Shown: positions 1-7,593, counted from the stretch's first letter. The stretch: 10,719 bases of DNA from an uncultured Eubacteriales bacterium (GCA_900546315.1 URCP01000094.1:1-10719); one strand, 5' to 3'. Notes: generated by a model not told the origin, from the sequence alone. Made by a program: numbers and translations.

Positions 1-74
1 GTATGAAGTTTGAGGGAGAAGAGGGGTGCAGGGGAGAGGAACCCCCTTTTCAAAGGGGGTTCCTCTCCCCTGCA
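1..74 (+). repeat. Dispersed palindromic hairpin repeat, copy 1 (upstream of uvrB)
   Basis: A purine-rich lead-in (1-26, beginning GTATGAAGTTTG) is followed by a perfect 23-bp inverted repeat. The left arm is 27-49 and the right arm is 52-74, with the TC at 50-51 as the formal centre; the real loop is larger because TTT/AAA closes it. The purine-rich arm comes first on the + strand and the pyrimidine-rich arm second. The right arm ends 11 nt before the uvrB ATG at 86. The same layout recurs at 2081-2155 and, decayed, at 10595-10666. No U-tract follows the stem, so it does not resemble an intrinsic terminator. The repeat begins at base 1 of the window, so its 5' limit is not visible. It could be a MITE/REP-like element or a transcribed RNA structure; the sequence alone does not decide. 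Confidence 0.85.
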
Positions 75-85
75 AGCGAAGGGTT

Positions 86-2068
86 ATGGACCGTTTTAAG
101 TTGCACGCGCCGTATAAGGCGACAGGCGACCAGCCGCAGGCGATAGACAGGCTTGCTGCCGGGGTTGAGGCGGGGATGCGGGAGCAGACATTGCTTGGCG
201 TTACTGGGTCGGGAAAGACTTTTACTATGGCGAATATTATCGCTGAGGTGAATCGTCCTACTCTTGTTCTGGCGCATAATAAGACACTCGCGGCGCAGCT
301 TTGTTCGGAGTTCCGGGAGTTTTTCCCGGAGAACAGGGTGGAGTTTTTTGTGTCGTATTATGATTATTATCAGCCGGAGGCTTATATACCGGGGCAGGAT
401 CTTTATATTGAGAAGGATTCGGCGATTAATGATGAGATAGATATGCTGAGGCATAGCGCTACGTCGTCGCTGCTTGAGCGGCGGGATGTGATTATTGTTT
501 CGAGTGTGTCTTGTATTTATTCGCTGGGTGATCCGCGGGAGTATGGGTCGATGTTGATACCGCTCAGACCGGGGGCGGTTATGGAGCGGGATGAGCTTGT
601 CAGACGGTTGATTTCGCTTAGTTATGAGCGGAATGATATTAATTTTGTGCGTGATAAGTTCAGGGTGCGCGGGGACGTGGTTGAGATATTCCCGGCTTCG
701 AGCGGGGATAAGGCGATACGCGTGGAGTTTTTCGGGGACGAGATTGAGCGGGTTTCTGAGATAAATGTCGTGACCGGGGAGCTTGTGCGGTCGCTTAGTT
801 ATGTTTCGATATTTCCGGCTACGCATTACGCGGTGAGCGATGAGCGGCGGGAGGCGGCGCTTCGGGAGATTGAGGAGGAGATGCGTGAGAGGGTGGATTT
901 CTTCCGGAGTCAGAATAAGCTGCTTGAGGCTCAGAGGATTGAGGAGCGGACTAAATATGACCTTGAGATGCTTCGCGAGGTGGGGTTCTGTTCGGGAATC
1001 GAGAATTATTCGCGGGTTATGTCGGGGCGGGCGCCGGGGTCTACGCCTTATACGCTGCTTGATTATTTCCCGAAGGATTTTCTGTTGTTTGTCGATGAGT
1101 CGCACGTGACGCTGCCGCAGGTCAAGGGGATGAGCGGCGGAGACTTCGCGAGGAAGAAGAATCTCGTGGAGTATGGGTTCAGACTGCCTTCGGCTTATGA
1201 TAACCGGCCGTTGTTCTTTGATGAGTTCGAGAGGAAGATAAATCAGGTGATTTACGTGAGCGCTACTCCGGGGGAGTATGAGCGTTCGCGGTCGGAGCAG
1301 GTTGTTGAGCAGATTATACGCCCTACGGGGCTGCTTGACCCGGAGATATTCGTGAGACCGGTCGAGGGGCAGATTGACGACCTGATCGGGGAGATACACG
1401 CGACTATCGATAAGGGCGAGAGGGTGCTGATAACTACTCTTACAAAGCAGATGGCGGAGGACCTGACTGAGTACCTTGAGGGGAATATGATAAAGGTGCG
1501 GTATATTCATCACCGGGTTGAGACTATGGAGCGGAGTGAGATACTTCGTGATCTGCGGCTTGGGGTGTTTGATGTGCTGGTCGGTATTAATTTGCTGCGT
1601 GAGGGGCTTGACATTCCGGAGGTGTCGCTGGTGGCGATACTTGACGCGGATAAGGAGGGGTTCCTGCGGAGCGAGACGTCGCTTATACAGACGATAGGGC
1701 GCGCGGCTCGTAATTCTGAGGGGCGCGTGATTATGTACGCGGATACGGTGACGCCGTCTATGCGGGCGGCGATTGACGAGACGGAGCGGCGGCGGGCTAT
1801 ACAGCAGGCTTATAATACGGCTCATGGGATTACTCCGCAGACGATAAAGAAGAGCGTGCGCGACCTGATTGAGATCGGACGCCGTGAGGCGGAGCGCTCA
1901 CCCGAGAAGAAGCTGTCGGACGCGCTGCGTGAGAAGCGCCGCCTGAGCCCCGCGGAGAAGGAGAAGCTGATCGACGACCTGACTGCCGAGATGCGCGAGG
2001 CTGCGAAGAAGTTGGAGTTCGAGCGTGCGGCGGCATTGCGCGACCGCATAAAGTCGCTGAAATCATAA
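86..2068 (+). CDS. uvrB: UvrB, excinuclease ABC subunit B
   Basis: This is the damage-verification helicase of nucleotide excision repair. UvrA loads it on DNA, it clamps one strand, and it recruits UvrC. The 660-residue product has the family's usual length. Walker A is G38-T45 (GVTGSGKT). The tyrosine-rich beta-hairpin that inserts between DNA strands is at about 91-102 (YYDYYQPEAYIP). The Walker B/DEAD-like motif is D337-E-S-H340 and helicase motif VI is G538-RAARN. The C-terminal UVR coiled-coil that contacts UvrC is at about 625-660. ATG 86 is chosen because MDRFKLHAPYKATGDQ matches the usual UvrB N-terminus. An in-frame GTG at 26 would add 20 residues encoded entirely by the hairpin repeat. 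The ribosome binding site is poor: only GAAGGG at 78-83, two bases from the ATG. uvrA follows after 96 nt, as in the uvrBA arrangement of many Bacillota. Codons are T/G-ending until about 1850, then become C-ending. Confidence 0.98.
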   Translation: MDRFKLHAPYKATGDQPQAIDRLAAGVEAGMREQTLLGVTGSGKTFTMANIIAEVNRPTLVLAHNKTLAAQLCSEFREFFPENRVEFFVSYYDYYQPEAYIPGQDLYIEKDSAINDEIDMLRHSATSSLLERRDVIIVSSVSCIYSLGDPREYGSMLIPLRPGAVMERDELVRRLISLSYERNDINFVRDKFRVRGDVVEIFPASSGDKAIRVEFFGDEIERVSEINVVTGELVRSLSYVSIFPATHYAVSDERREAALREIEEEMRERVDFFRSQNKLLEAQRIEERTKYDLEMLREVGFCSGIENYSRVMSGRAPGSTPYTLLDYFPKDFLLFVDESHVTLPQVKGMSGGDFARKKNLVEYGFRLPSAYDNRPLFFDEFERKINQVIYVSATPGEYERSRSEQVVEQIIRPTGLLDPEIFVRPVEGQIDDLIGEIHATIDKGERVLITTLTKQMAEDLTEYLEGNMIKVRYIHHRVETMERSEILRDLRLGVFDVLVGINLLREGLDIPEVSLVAILDADKEGFLRSETSLIQTIGRAARNSEGRVIMYADTVTPSMRAAIDETERRRAIQQAYNTAHGITPQTIKKSVRDLIEIGRREAERSPEKKLSDALREKRRLSPAEKEKLIDDLTAEMREAAKKLEFERAAALRDRIKSLKS

Positions 2069-2080
2069 AAATAGTTTTTT

Positions 2081-2155
2081 TGAAAGTTTGGGAAAAAGAG
2101 GGGAGGTGCAGGAGGGGAGAGAAGCCCTTTTCAAAGGGCTTCTTTCCCCTCCTGC
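2081..2155 (+). repeat. Dispersed palindromic hairpin repeat, copy 2 (between uvrB and uvrA)
   Basis: The lead-in TGAAAGTTTGGGAAAAAGAG (2081-2100) precedes an inverted repeat with left arm 2108-2130 and right arm 2133-2155. That is 23 pairs with one G·U (T at 2144, where an exact complement would have C). Loop context CCCTTTTCAAAGGG is shared with copy 1, but the arm bases differ between copies while pairing is kept. The right arm ends 9 nt before the uvrA ATG, almost the same geometry as copy 1 to uvrB. The left arm carries a perfect AGGAGG (2110-2115) that would be base-paired in the hairpin. No poly-U follows the stem. Confidence 0.88.
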
Positions 2156-2164
2156 TGCAAACAA

Positions 2165-5002
2165 ATGGCAGAGTTAAAATTGCGTGGCGTGCGCGTCCAT
2201 AATTTGAAAAACATTGACTTGACTATTCCTCGTGATAAGCTTGTTGTGTTCACTGGTCTTTCGGGTTCGGGAAAATCGTCTTTGGCGTTTGATACTATAT
2301 ATGCTGAGGGGCATCGGCGGTTTGTTGAGTCGTTGTCGTCTTACGCGCGGATGTTTCTTGGGCAGATGGATAAGCCGGATATTGATTCGGTTGAGGGGTT
2401 GTCGCCGGCTATATCTATTGACCAGAAGACTACGTCTAAGAATCCGCGGTCTACTGTTGGTACGGTTACTGAGATATATGATTATCTGAGATTGCTTTAC
2501 GCGCGGATTGGGGTGCCGCATTGTCCGGTTTGCGGTCGGGAGATACGGCAGCAGACTGTCGATCAGATAATTGACAGGATAATGGCTTTGCCGGATGGTA
2601 CCCGGTTTATGGTGTTGGCTCCGGTCGTGCGCGGTAAGAAGGGTATGCATGAGAAGGTGTTCGAGGACGCTAAGAAGGGCGGGTATGTCCGGGCGCGGGT
2701 CGACGGGGCGATTTATGAGCTTTCCGAGGAGATAAAGCTCGATAAGAATCAGAAGCATACGGTGGAGATTGTGGTCGACAGGTTGGTGAAGCGGGCGGAT
2801 ATACGTCCGAGACTTGCGGATTCGGTCGAGACGGCGCTGAGGCTGACTGACGGGGAATTGCTTATTTCGGTGGTGCTTCGGGAGGGCGAGACTTTTGACG
2901 GGGAGACGGAGATGTCGTTTTCGCAGAAGTACGCTTGCGAGGAGCATGGGATATCGGTCGGTGAGTTGTCGCCGCGGATGTTTTCGTTCAATAATCCGAT
3001 GGGGGCTTGCCCGAGGTGTTCGGGGCTCGGGGAGCTGCGGATTATTTCTGAGGAGAAGGTGATTCCGGACAGGTCGCTGTCTCTCCGCGAGGGGGCTATA
3101 CAGGTCAACGGGTTTAAGTCGCTCGAGGAGGAGAGCTGGAATGGTCCGCTTTTTGAGGCGGTCGGGGAGAAGTACGGGTTTACGCTCGACACTCCGATAA
3201 AGGATTATTCTAAGACGGCGCTGAAGGCGCTGCTTTACGGCACCGGGAATGAGCTTTATGACGTCACGAGGTACTGGGAGGGCGACGGACGGCGGAAGGC
3301 GGTTAAGTTCGACGGCGTTGTCAATATGATTCAGTCGAGGCTTGAGTCGAATTTCAACCCGGATTATTACGAGCAGTTCGTCGAGGAGGTCCCGTGCCCG
3401 GATTGTCACGGCGCGAGACTGAACCCGATGATGCTCGCCGTGACGGTCGGCGGGAAGAATATCGATGAGTTCTGCCGGCTGTCGGTCACGAAGGCGCTTG
3501 AGTTCGTCGAAAATCTGAGACTCACCGAGACGGAGCAGACGATCGCTAAGGAAATTCTGAAGGAAGTGAAGGCGAGACTTGGCTTTCTCGAGAGCGTCGG
3601 GCTTGACTACCTGACTCTGGCGCGGAAGGCGGGAACTCTGTCCGGCGGAGAGGCGCAGAGGATACGTCTCGCGACGCAGATAGGTTCGTCGCTGATGGGC
3701 GTGCTGTATATCCTCGACGAGCCGTCGATAGGTCTGCACCAGAGGGATAACTCGAAGCTGATAGCGACGCTTAAAAAGCTCCGCGACGCGGGAAACAGCC
3801 TTATCGTCGTCGAGCATGACGCGGAGACGATGGAGGCGTCGGATTATATCGTCGACATAGGTCCGGGCGCGGGCATCCACGGCGGGCAGATCATCGCGCA
3901 GGGAACTCCGGAGGAGATAAAGAATAACCCGGCGTCGATAACAGGCGCGTTCCTCTCCGGCAGGGAGAAGATCGAGGTGCCGAAGATCCGCCGCGCGGGG
4001 AACGGAAAATTTCTGACCGTTCACGGCGCGAGGGAGAATAACCTTAAAAATATTGACGTCACGTTCCCGCTCGGGCTGTTCTGCTGTGTCACCGGCGTGT
4101 CGGGGTCGGGAAAATCGTCGCTCGTCAACGCGATTGTCCACCGGGTGCTCGCGAAGGAGCTGAACCGCGCGATAACTTATCCCGGAAAATACGACAGCAT
4201 CGAGGGAATCGAAAATCTCGACAAGGTCATAGCGATAGACCAGAGCCCGATCGGACGCACCCCGCGCTCGAACCCGGCGACATATACCGGCTTGTTCGGC
4301 GATATCCGCGAGCTGTTCGCGAAGACGCCGGACGCGAAGATGCGCGCTTACACATCGGGACGCTTCTCGTTCAACGTCAAGGGCGGACGCTGCGAGGCGT
4401 GCGAGGGCGACGGCGTCAAGTGCATAGAGATGCACTTCCTGCCGGACGTCTACGTCACCTGCGACGTCTGTAAAGGCAAGCGCTACAACAAGGACACGCT
4501 CGAGGTGAAGTACAAGGGGAAGAACATCTCCGACGTGCTCGAGATGACGGTCGAGGAGGGGCTGTCATTTTTCGCGAACCTGCCGAAACTGGCGAAGAAG
4601 CTCCAGACGCTGTACGACGTCGGGCTCGGGTATATAAAGATCGGTCAGTCGTCGACGACTCTGTCCGGCGGCGAGGCTCAGCGCGTGAAGCTCGCGACCG
4701 AGCTCGCGAAGCGCTCTACCGGCAGGACGATCTACATCCTCGACGAGCCGACGACAGGACTGCACATGGCGGACGTCAGAAAGCTCATCGAGGTTCTGCA
4801 AAGGCTGGTCGACGCCGGAAACTCGGTCGTCGTCATCGAGCATAACCTCGACATGATCAAGACCGCCGACTATATAATCGACCTCGGACCCGAGGGCGGC
4901 GACGGCGGAGGAACTGTCGTCGCGACCGGAACTCCGGAGGAGGTCGCTGAGTGCGAAAAATCCTACACAGGGCAGTATCTGAGAAAGATGCTTGAAAAAT
5001 AG
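2165..5002 (+). CDS. uvrA: UvrA, excinuclease ABC subunit A
   Basis: This is the damage-sensing ABC ATPase dimer that delivers UvrB to lesions. The 945-residue product is full length. The first ATPase has Walker A at G31-S38 (GLSGSGKS) and its signature LSGGE at 492-496, followed by ILDEPSIGLH. The second has Walker A at G644-S651 (GVSGSGKS) and signature at 833-837, followed by ILDEPTTGLH. The C-terminal zinc module is complete: C743-x2-C746-x19-C766-x2-C769. The N-terminal module, usually CxxC…CxxC, reads C258-E-E-H261…C282-P-R-C285, so one cysteine is replaced by histidine, which could still bind zinc. No Shine-Dalgarno sequence lies at normal distance; the nine bases between hairpin and ATG are A-rich. 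No SOS-type GAAC-N4-GTTC box was found in the 96-nt gap from uvrB, so the two genes are probably co-transcribed. Codon third positions shift strongly from T to C along the gene. Confidence 0.98.
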   Translation: MAELKLRGVRVHNLKNIDLTIPRDKLVVFTGLSGSGKSSLAFDTIYAEGHRRFVESLSSYARMFLGQMDKPDIDSVEGLSPAISIDQKTTSKNPRSTVGTVTEIYDYLRLLYARIGVPHCPVCGREIRQQTVDQIIDRIMALPDGTRFMVLAPVVRGKKGMHEKVFEDAKKGGYVRARVDGAIYELSEEIKLDKNQKHTVEIVVDRLVKRADIRPRLADSVETALRLTDGELLISVVLREGETFDGETEMSFSQKYACEEHGISVGELSPRMFSFNNPMGACPRCSGLGELRIISEEKVIPDRSLSLREGAIQVNGFKSLEEESWNGPLFEAVGEKYGFTLDTPIKDYSKTALKALLYGTGNELYDVTRYWEGDGRRKAVKFDGVVNMIQSRLESNFNPDYYEQFVEEVPCPDCHGARLNPMMLAVTVGGKNIDEFCRLSVTKALEFVENLRLTETEQTIAKEILKEVKARLGFLESVGLDYLTLARKAGTLSGGEAQRIRLATQIGSSLMGVLYILDEPSIGLHQRDNSKLIATLKKLRDAGNSLIVVEHDAETMEASDYIVDIGPGAGIHGGQIIAQGTPEEIKNNPASITGAFLSGREKIEVPKIRRAGNGKFLTVHGARENNLKNIDVTFPLGLFCCVTGVSGSGKSSLVNAIVHRVLAKELNRAITYPGKYDSIEGIENLDKVIAIDQSPIGRTPRSNPATYTGLFGDIRELFAKTPDAKMRAYTSGRFSFNVKGGRCEACEGDGVKCIEMHFLPDVYVTCDVCKGKRYNKDTLEVKYKGKNISDVLEMTVEEGLSFFANLPKLAKKLQTLYDVGLGYIKIGQSSTTLSGGEAQRVKLATELAKRSTGRTIYILDEPTTGLHMADVRKLIEVLQRLVDAGNSVVVIEHNLDMIKTADYIIDLGPEGGDGGGTVVATGTPEEVAECEKSYTGQYLRKMLEK

Positions 5003-5012
5003 AATTGACAGT

Positions 5013-5048
5013 AAGTCCGCTGTTGTAAGTGACGGCGGACTTCTTTTG
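5013..5048 (+). terminator. Rho-independent terminator after uvrA
   Basis: The stem AAGTCCGC (5013-5020) pairs exactly with GCGGACTT (5035-5042), with a 14-nt loop, followed by CTTTT (5043-5047). It begins 11 nt after the uvrA stop and precedes an independent promoter, so it likely closes the uvrBA transcript. The U-tract is short. Confidence 0.75.
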
Positions 5049-5152
5049 GTAATACGCAGAGCTAAAGTGTTTATATTAACATTATTCTTTTGATGATTCA
5101 CAGAAATAATGCAAAAATATCGGAAATTACATATTTTCAACCGAAAAATACA

Positions 5153-5181
5153 TTTACATATCCGGAGAATTGATGTATAAT
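5153..5181 (+). promoter_or_regulatory. Sigma-A promoter of the solute-binding protein gene
   Basis: The -35 is TTTACA (5153-5158) and the -10 is TATAAT (5176-5181), with a 17-bp spacer, in an AT-rich stretch. Transcription would start near 5188 and give an approximately 80-nt leader. The leader ends in AAAGGAG (5253-5259), 8 nt from the ATG at 5268. No recognised operator or riboswitch was seen in the leader. Confidence 0.8.
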
Positions 5182-5267
5182 GATTAATAGCTACAAAATA
5201 ATTCCGACGCGAGCCGGATACATAGTGTGCCGTGCCGCTCCGGATAAGAACCAAAGGAGTATTCAGC

Positions 5268-6740
5268 ATGAAAAAACATGATCATACAGCGCTTGTCCTC
5301 GCGATCCTATTGTCCTGTTCCGCATTCCTGACCTCCTGCGGCGATGCCGCTACGACTACCATTTCAGACACATCCGCCGACGACGTGACGTCGTCCACTG
5401 AGGAGAGCACGACCGACGATTATGGCTATATTGATCCGGGTATCGGGAAGAAGGATCACGGCGGTCAGACCTTCACGATAATCTACCCGAAGTGGTCGCT
5501 GTACAACCGCTACTATTTCGCCGAGGAATACGACGGCGAGACGGTGAACGACGCGATCTTCGACCGCGCGAAGAAAATAGAGGATCATCTCGGCATACAG
5601 TTCGTGTATATGGCGAAGGATACCCTTGAGGAGATCTTTCCGGCTGTCCAGAAGGCTGTGTTTGCCGGGGTCTCGGATTATGATCTGGCGCTCACTCACT
5701 GCGCCACGAGCCTGCTTTCGTATTCAAAGGATAAGGTGGCATACAATTGGAACGACCTTCCGGGCTGCGACCTCGATAAGGCATACTGGAACCAGTCGGT
5801 AAGGGAGAATTTCGAGGTCGATGGCGTCCTTCCGCTGATGTCGAGCGACTATATCCTGCCGGACGTCAACTCGATTTTCTTCAACAAAAAGTTGATTACC
5901 GAAAATCAGCTCGATGATCCGTATGACCTCGTCCTGTCGGGAAAATGGACATGGGGAAAGCTCCGTGAGATGGCAAAAGTCGGAATAAAAGACCTCAACG
6001 GCGACAGCGTGATGGACGATCAGGATCAGTACGGCTTTGCGTGTGAGAGGGACTGGCAGTGCGCTTCGGTGCTGACATCCTGCGGGCAGGATTTCTTCGG
6101 TATGGATGACAACGGATTGCCGACACTTGTGATGGACAACGAGAAAACGCAGAATATCCTCGAGATGTTCACGGGTCTTCTCTATACGGACGCGTCTTCG
6201 TTCTGTTGGGATATCAAGAAGGAATACGACCCGAACTGGGGCGGAACTCCGCCGATCGACTTCGGGAGCGGGCGCTCGATGTTCTATATGACGCCTCTCA
6301 GCCTCGCGGTCACGTTCAGAGAAGCGGAGGTCGATTACGGCATCCTTCCGTATCCGAAGTATGACGAGGATCAGAAGGATTATATAACGCTGAACTGGGC
6401 GGGCTTCATGTGCGTTCCGCTGACGGTCGCCGATCCGGAGCTCGTCGGAAACGTCACCGAGCTGCTCGCGGCGGAGAGCTGCCGCACGGTCATGCCGGCG
6501 TTCTATGACGTTCTCCTCGGCGAGAAGGTCGCGCGGGACGACAAGGCTAAGGAGACGCTCGATATCATATTCGAGAACGACGTCTATGACCTCGGCGTGA
6601 ACCTCGCGTACTACGGACTTTTCTGTGACCAGATAAAGAAAGCGGAGCCGAACAATTCCTCGTTCTTGGCGAAGAAGATCGGCTCGATCGAGAAGGATAT
6701 AAACAACTACATAGATTCATGCAAGTCGTATAACGAATAG
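5268..6740 (+). CDS. Extracellular solute-binding lipoprotein (ABC transporter, family 1 type)
   Basis: This is probably the membrane-anchored substrate receptor of a sugar-type ABC importer; the substrate is unknown. The start at 5268 is fixed by AAAGGAG 8 nt upstream and yields 490 residues with a signal peptide: MKK, a hydrophobic stretch 8-20, then lipobox L21-T-S-C24, with C24 the lipidated residue. A T/S/D/E-rich linker (about 26-50) follows. The mature domain shows traits common in clostridial solute-binding proteins: GKWTW (W227, W229) near the middle, and a calcium-loop-like pattern with D242, N244, D246, D250 and D253 just before QYGFA. No permease or ATPase gene is adjacent, so its partners must be encoded elsewhere. 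It has its own promoter and is bounded by terminators, making it a monocistronic unit. The family call rests on overall pattern, not on a profile search. Confidence 0.85.
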   Translation: MKKHDHTALVLAILLSCSAFLTSCGDAATTTISDTSADDVTSSTEESTTDDYGYIDPGIGKKDHGGQTFTIIYPKWSLYNRYYFAEEYDGETVNDAIFDRAKKIEDHLGIQFVYMAKDTLEEIFPAVQKAVFAGVSDYDLALTHCATSLLSYSKDKVAYNWNDLPGCDLDKAYWNQSVRENFEVDGVLPLMSSDYILPDVNSIFFNKKLITENQLDDPYDLVLSGKWTWGKLREMAKVGIKDLNGDSVMDDQDQYGFACERDWQCASVLTSCGQDFFGMDDNGLPTLVMDNEKTQNILEMFTGLLYTDASSFCWDIKKEYDPNWGGTPPIDFGSGRSMFYMTPLSLAVTFREAEVDYGILPYPKYDEDQKDYITLNWAGFMCVPLTVADPELVGNVTELLAAESCRTVMPAFYDVLLGEKVARDDKAKETLDIIFENDVYDLGVNLAYYGLFCDQIKKAEPNNSSFLAKKIGSIEKDINNYIDSCKSYNE

Positions 6741-6743
6741 AAA

Positions 6744-6777
6744 AAGACCGCCGCTGGCAGATATCAGCGGCGGTCTT
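6744..6777. terminator. Bidirectional terminator between convergent genes
   Basis: A perfect 13-bp stem, AAGACCGCCGCTG (6744-6756) with CAGCGGCGGTCTT (6765-6777), has an 8-nt loop. It lies 3 nt after the solute-binding protein stop and 10 nt beyond the stop of the convergent ECF gene. Read on the - strand the stem is followed by TTT, giving a five-T run, the more classical terminator. On the + strand the U-tract is almost absent. It probably serves both genes. Confidence 0.88.
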
Positions 6778-6787
6778 GAACTTGCGG

Positions 6788-7426
6788 TCACGCGTTATGC
6801 TTCTTGAAAACAGTGTTAATGAGCGCCACTGAAACGGCTCCGCCGACGACGCAGGTGACGCCCGCCTCAATCGCGCCGTTGACGCCGACAAACGCGAGGA
6901 TGAACCCGAAGACGTTTGTCTTTCCGAGCAGCTCCTTGAAGCCGCCGATGTAATCGCTGTTCCAGAAGAACGCGACGAGCGAGCCCATGAAGAGGGTCGT
7001 GTTGAAAAGAGCGACCGACAGCGACGCTATCGGGCAGCCGATGATCCTTGCATTCGGTCCGATCTTCGAGATAGCCATATAGATGAGCCCGGCGAGCCAG
7101 CCCGCGAGGACGCGCGCGACGACGCAGGTTATGAACGTGCCGACCGGGTTCAGCGACATAAGCGTCGTTCCGAACGCGTCCATCCCGAAGCACTGCCAGA
7201 AGCTGGTCGCGCCCCAGATAGCGCCGAGCACCGCGCCAGCCGCCGGTCCGACCGTGATTCCGCCGATTACCACCGGGATCATGATGAACGTGATAGACAG
7301 CGCGCCGACCTTCAGATACCCGATGGGCGTGAAGCTCATGAGCACCACTATCGCCGCGAGCATCGCCGTCTCGACGAGCTTCAGCGTCTTCTGGTGTTTC
7401 TGTTCTCTCTGTTGTTGTACCGTCAT
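6788..7426 (-). CDS. ECF transporter S component, possibly for pantothenate
   Basis: This is the membrane substrate-binding subunit of an energy-coupling-factor vitamin importer, which works with a shared EcfT/EcfA module that is not in this window. The protein is 212 residues with a short charged N-terminus and about six hydrophobic segments (roughly 20-35, 42-60, 62-80, 98-118, 130-152 and 168-205). It has small-residue-rich helices such as GPAAGAVLGAIWGATSF, typical of the family. The start is supported by AAAGGAG 7 nt upstream on the - strand. It lies downstream of coaX on the same strand with a 167-bp gap. That neighbourhood suggests pantothenate as substrate (PanT-like), but this is inference from context; another vitamin or metabolite is possible. 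It ends at the strong hairpin shared with the convergent gene. Confidence 0.85.
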   Translation of the reverse strand: MTVQQQREQKHQKTLKLVETAMLAAIVVLMSFTPIGYLKVGALSITFIMIPVVIGGITVGPAAGAVLGAIWGATSFWQCFGMDAFGTTLMSLNPVGTFITCVVARVLAGWLAGLIYMAISKIGPNARIIGCPIASLSVALFNTTLFMGSLVAFFWNSDYIGGFKELLGKTNVFGFILAFVGVNGAIEAGVTCVVGGAVSVALINTVFKKHNA

Positions 7427-7481
7427 TTTTTTCTCCTTTGCTGCTGCCGCGTCTGTGACTTGTGCAGCGCTAAAAAATTTA

Positions 7482-7490
7482 TTTATAACA
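7482..7490 (-). promoter_or_regulatory. Candidate extended -10 promoter for the ECF gene
   Basis: On the - strand the sequence TGTTATAAA (7490 down to 7482) fits an extended -10 (TGnTATAAA), about 55 nt before the ECF ATG. No convincing -35 lies 16-18 bp upstream, where AAAGCC-like sequence occurs. The ECF gene could alternatively be read through from coaX, since no clear terminator separates them. Confidence 0.4.
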
Positions 7491-7541
7491 CGAAGATCGG
7501 GGCGGGCTTTTCCGATAGATGTCAGTTAATGATCATCTTCG
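7491..7541. repeat. Short inverted repeat in the coaX–ECF gap
   Basis: CGAAGAT (7491-7497) and ATCTTCG (7535-7541) are exact complements separated by 37 nt. On the + strand each is near a CGGGGCGG string (7498-7505 and 7540-7547). On the - strand the pair lies just upstream of the candidate ECF -10. It could be a regulator site or an RNA fold; chance is also plausible at this length. Confidence 0.3.
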
Positions 7542-7593
7542 GGGCGGCGTCTTTTTCTTCGTATCATACGGTTTTGTGCGGCTTTTTGCCGGT

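Noticed and set aside
39..63. GAAC and GTTC in copy 1 as an SOS/LexA box for uvrB
   Set aside because: A Bacillota LexA box needs GAAC-N4-GTTC; here the two halves are arms of the repeat and far apart.
27..74. Hairpin copies 1 and 2 as rho-independent terminators
   Set aside because: Stems are strong but no U-tract follows on the + strand, and on the - strand the T-runs are displaced and interrupted. They also sit directly before start codons.
26..85. UvrB starting at GTG 26 (680 residues)
   Set aside because: The extra 20 residues are encoded by the hairpin repeat and do not resemble UvrB N-termini; the ATG at 86 gives the expected start. Kept only as a hypothesis in the findings.
50..1825. 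Long open frame on the - strand opposite uvrB (591 codons)
   Set aside because: It is a shadow of uvrB caused by biased codon use; the composition (many Arg/His/Leu/Ile, no domain) is not protein-like and there is no ribosome site.
2174..4435. Long open frame on the - strand opposite uvrA (753 codons)
   Set aside because: Shadow of a clearly real uvrA with no recognisable motif.
5208..5247. Repeated CCGGATA strings and small CCGGA/TCCGG stem in the solute-binding protein leader as an operator or attenuator
   Set aside because: The palindromic hexamer core makes short matches likely by chance; no longer stem or U-tract supports regulation.
7579..7592. CGGC-TTTTT-GCCG hairpin as the coaX terminator
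   Set aside because: Only a 4-bp stem and no U-tract on the - strand.
7427..7593. Vitamin riboswitch upstream of the ECF gene
   Set aside because: I looked for TPP, cobalamin and other known core motifs on the - strand and saw none.
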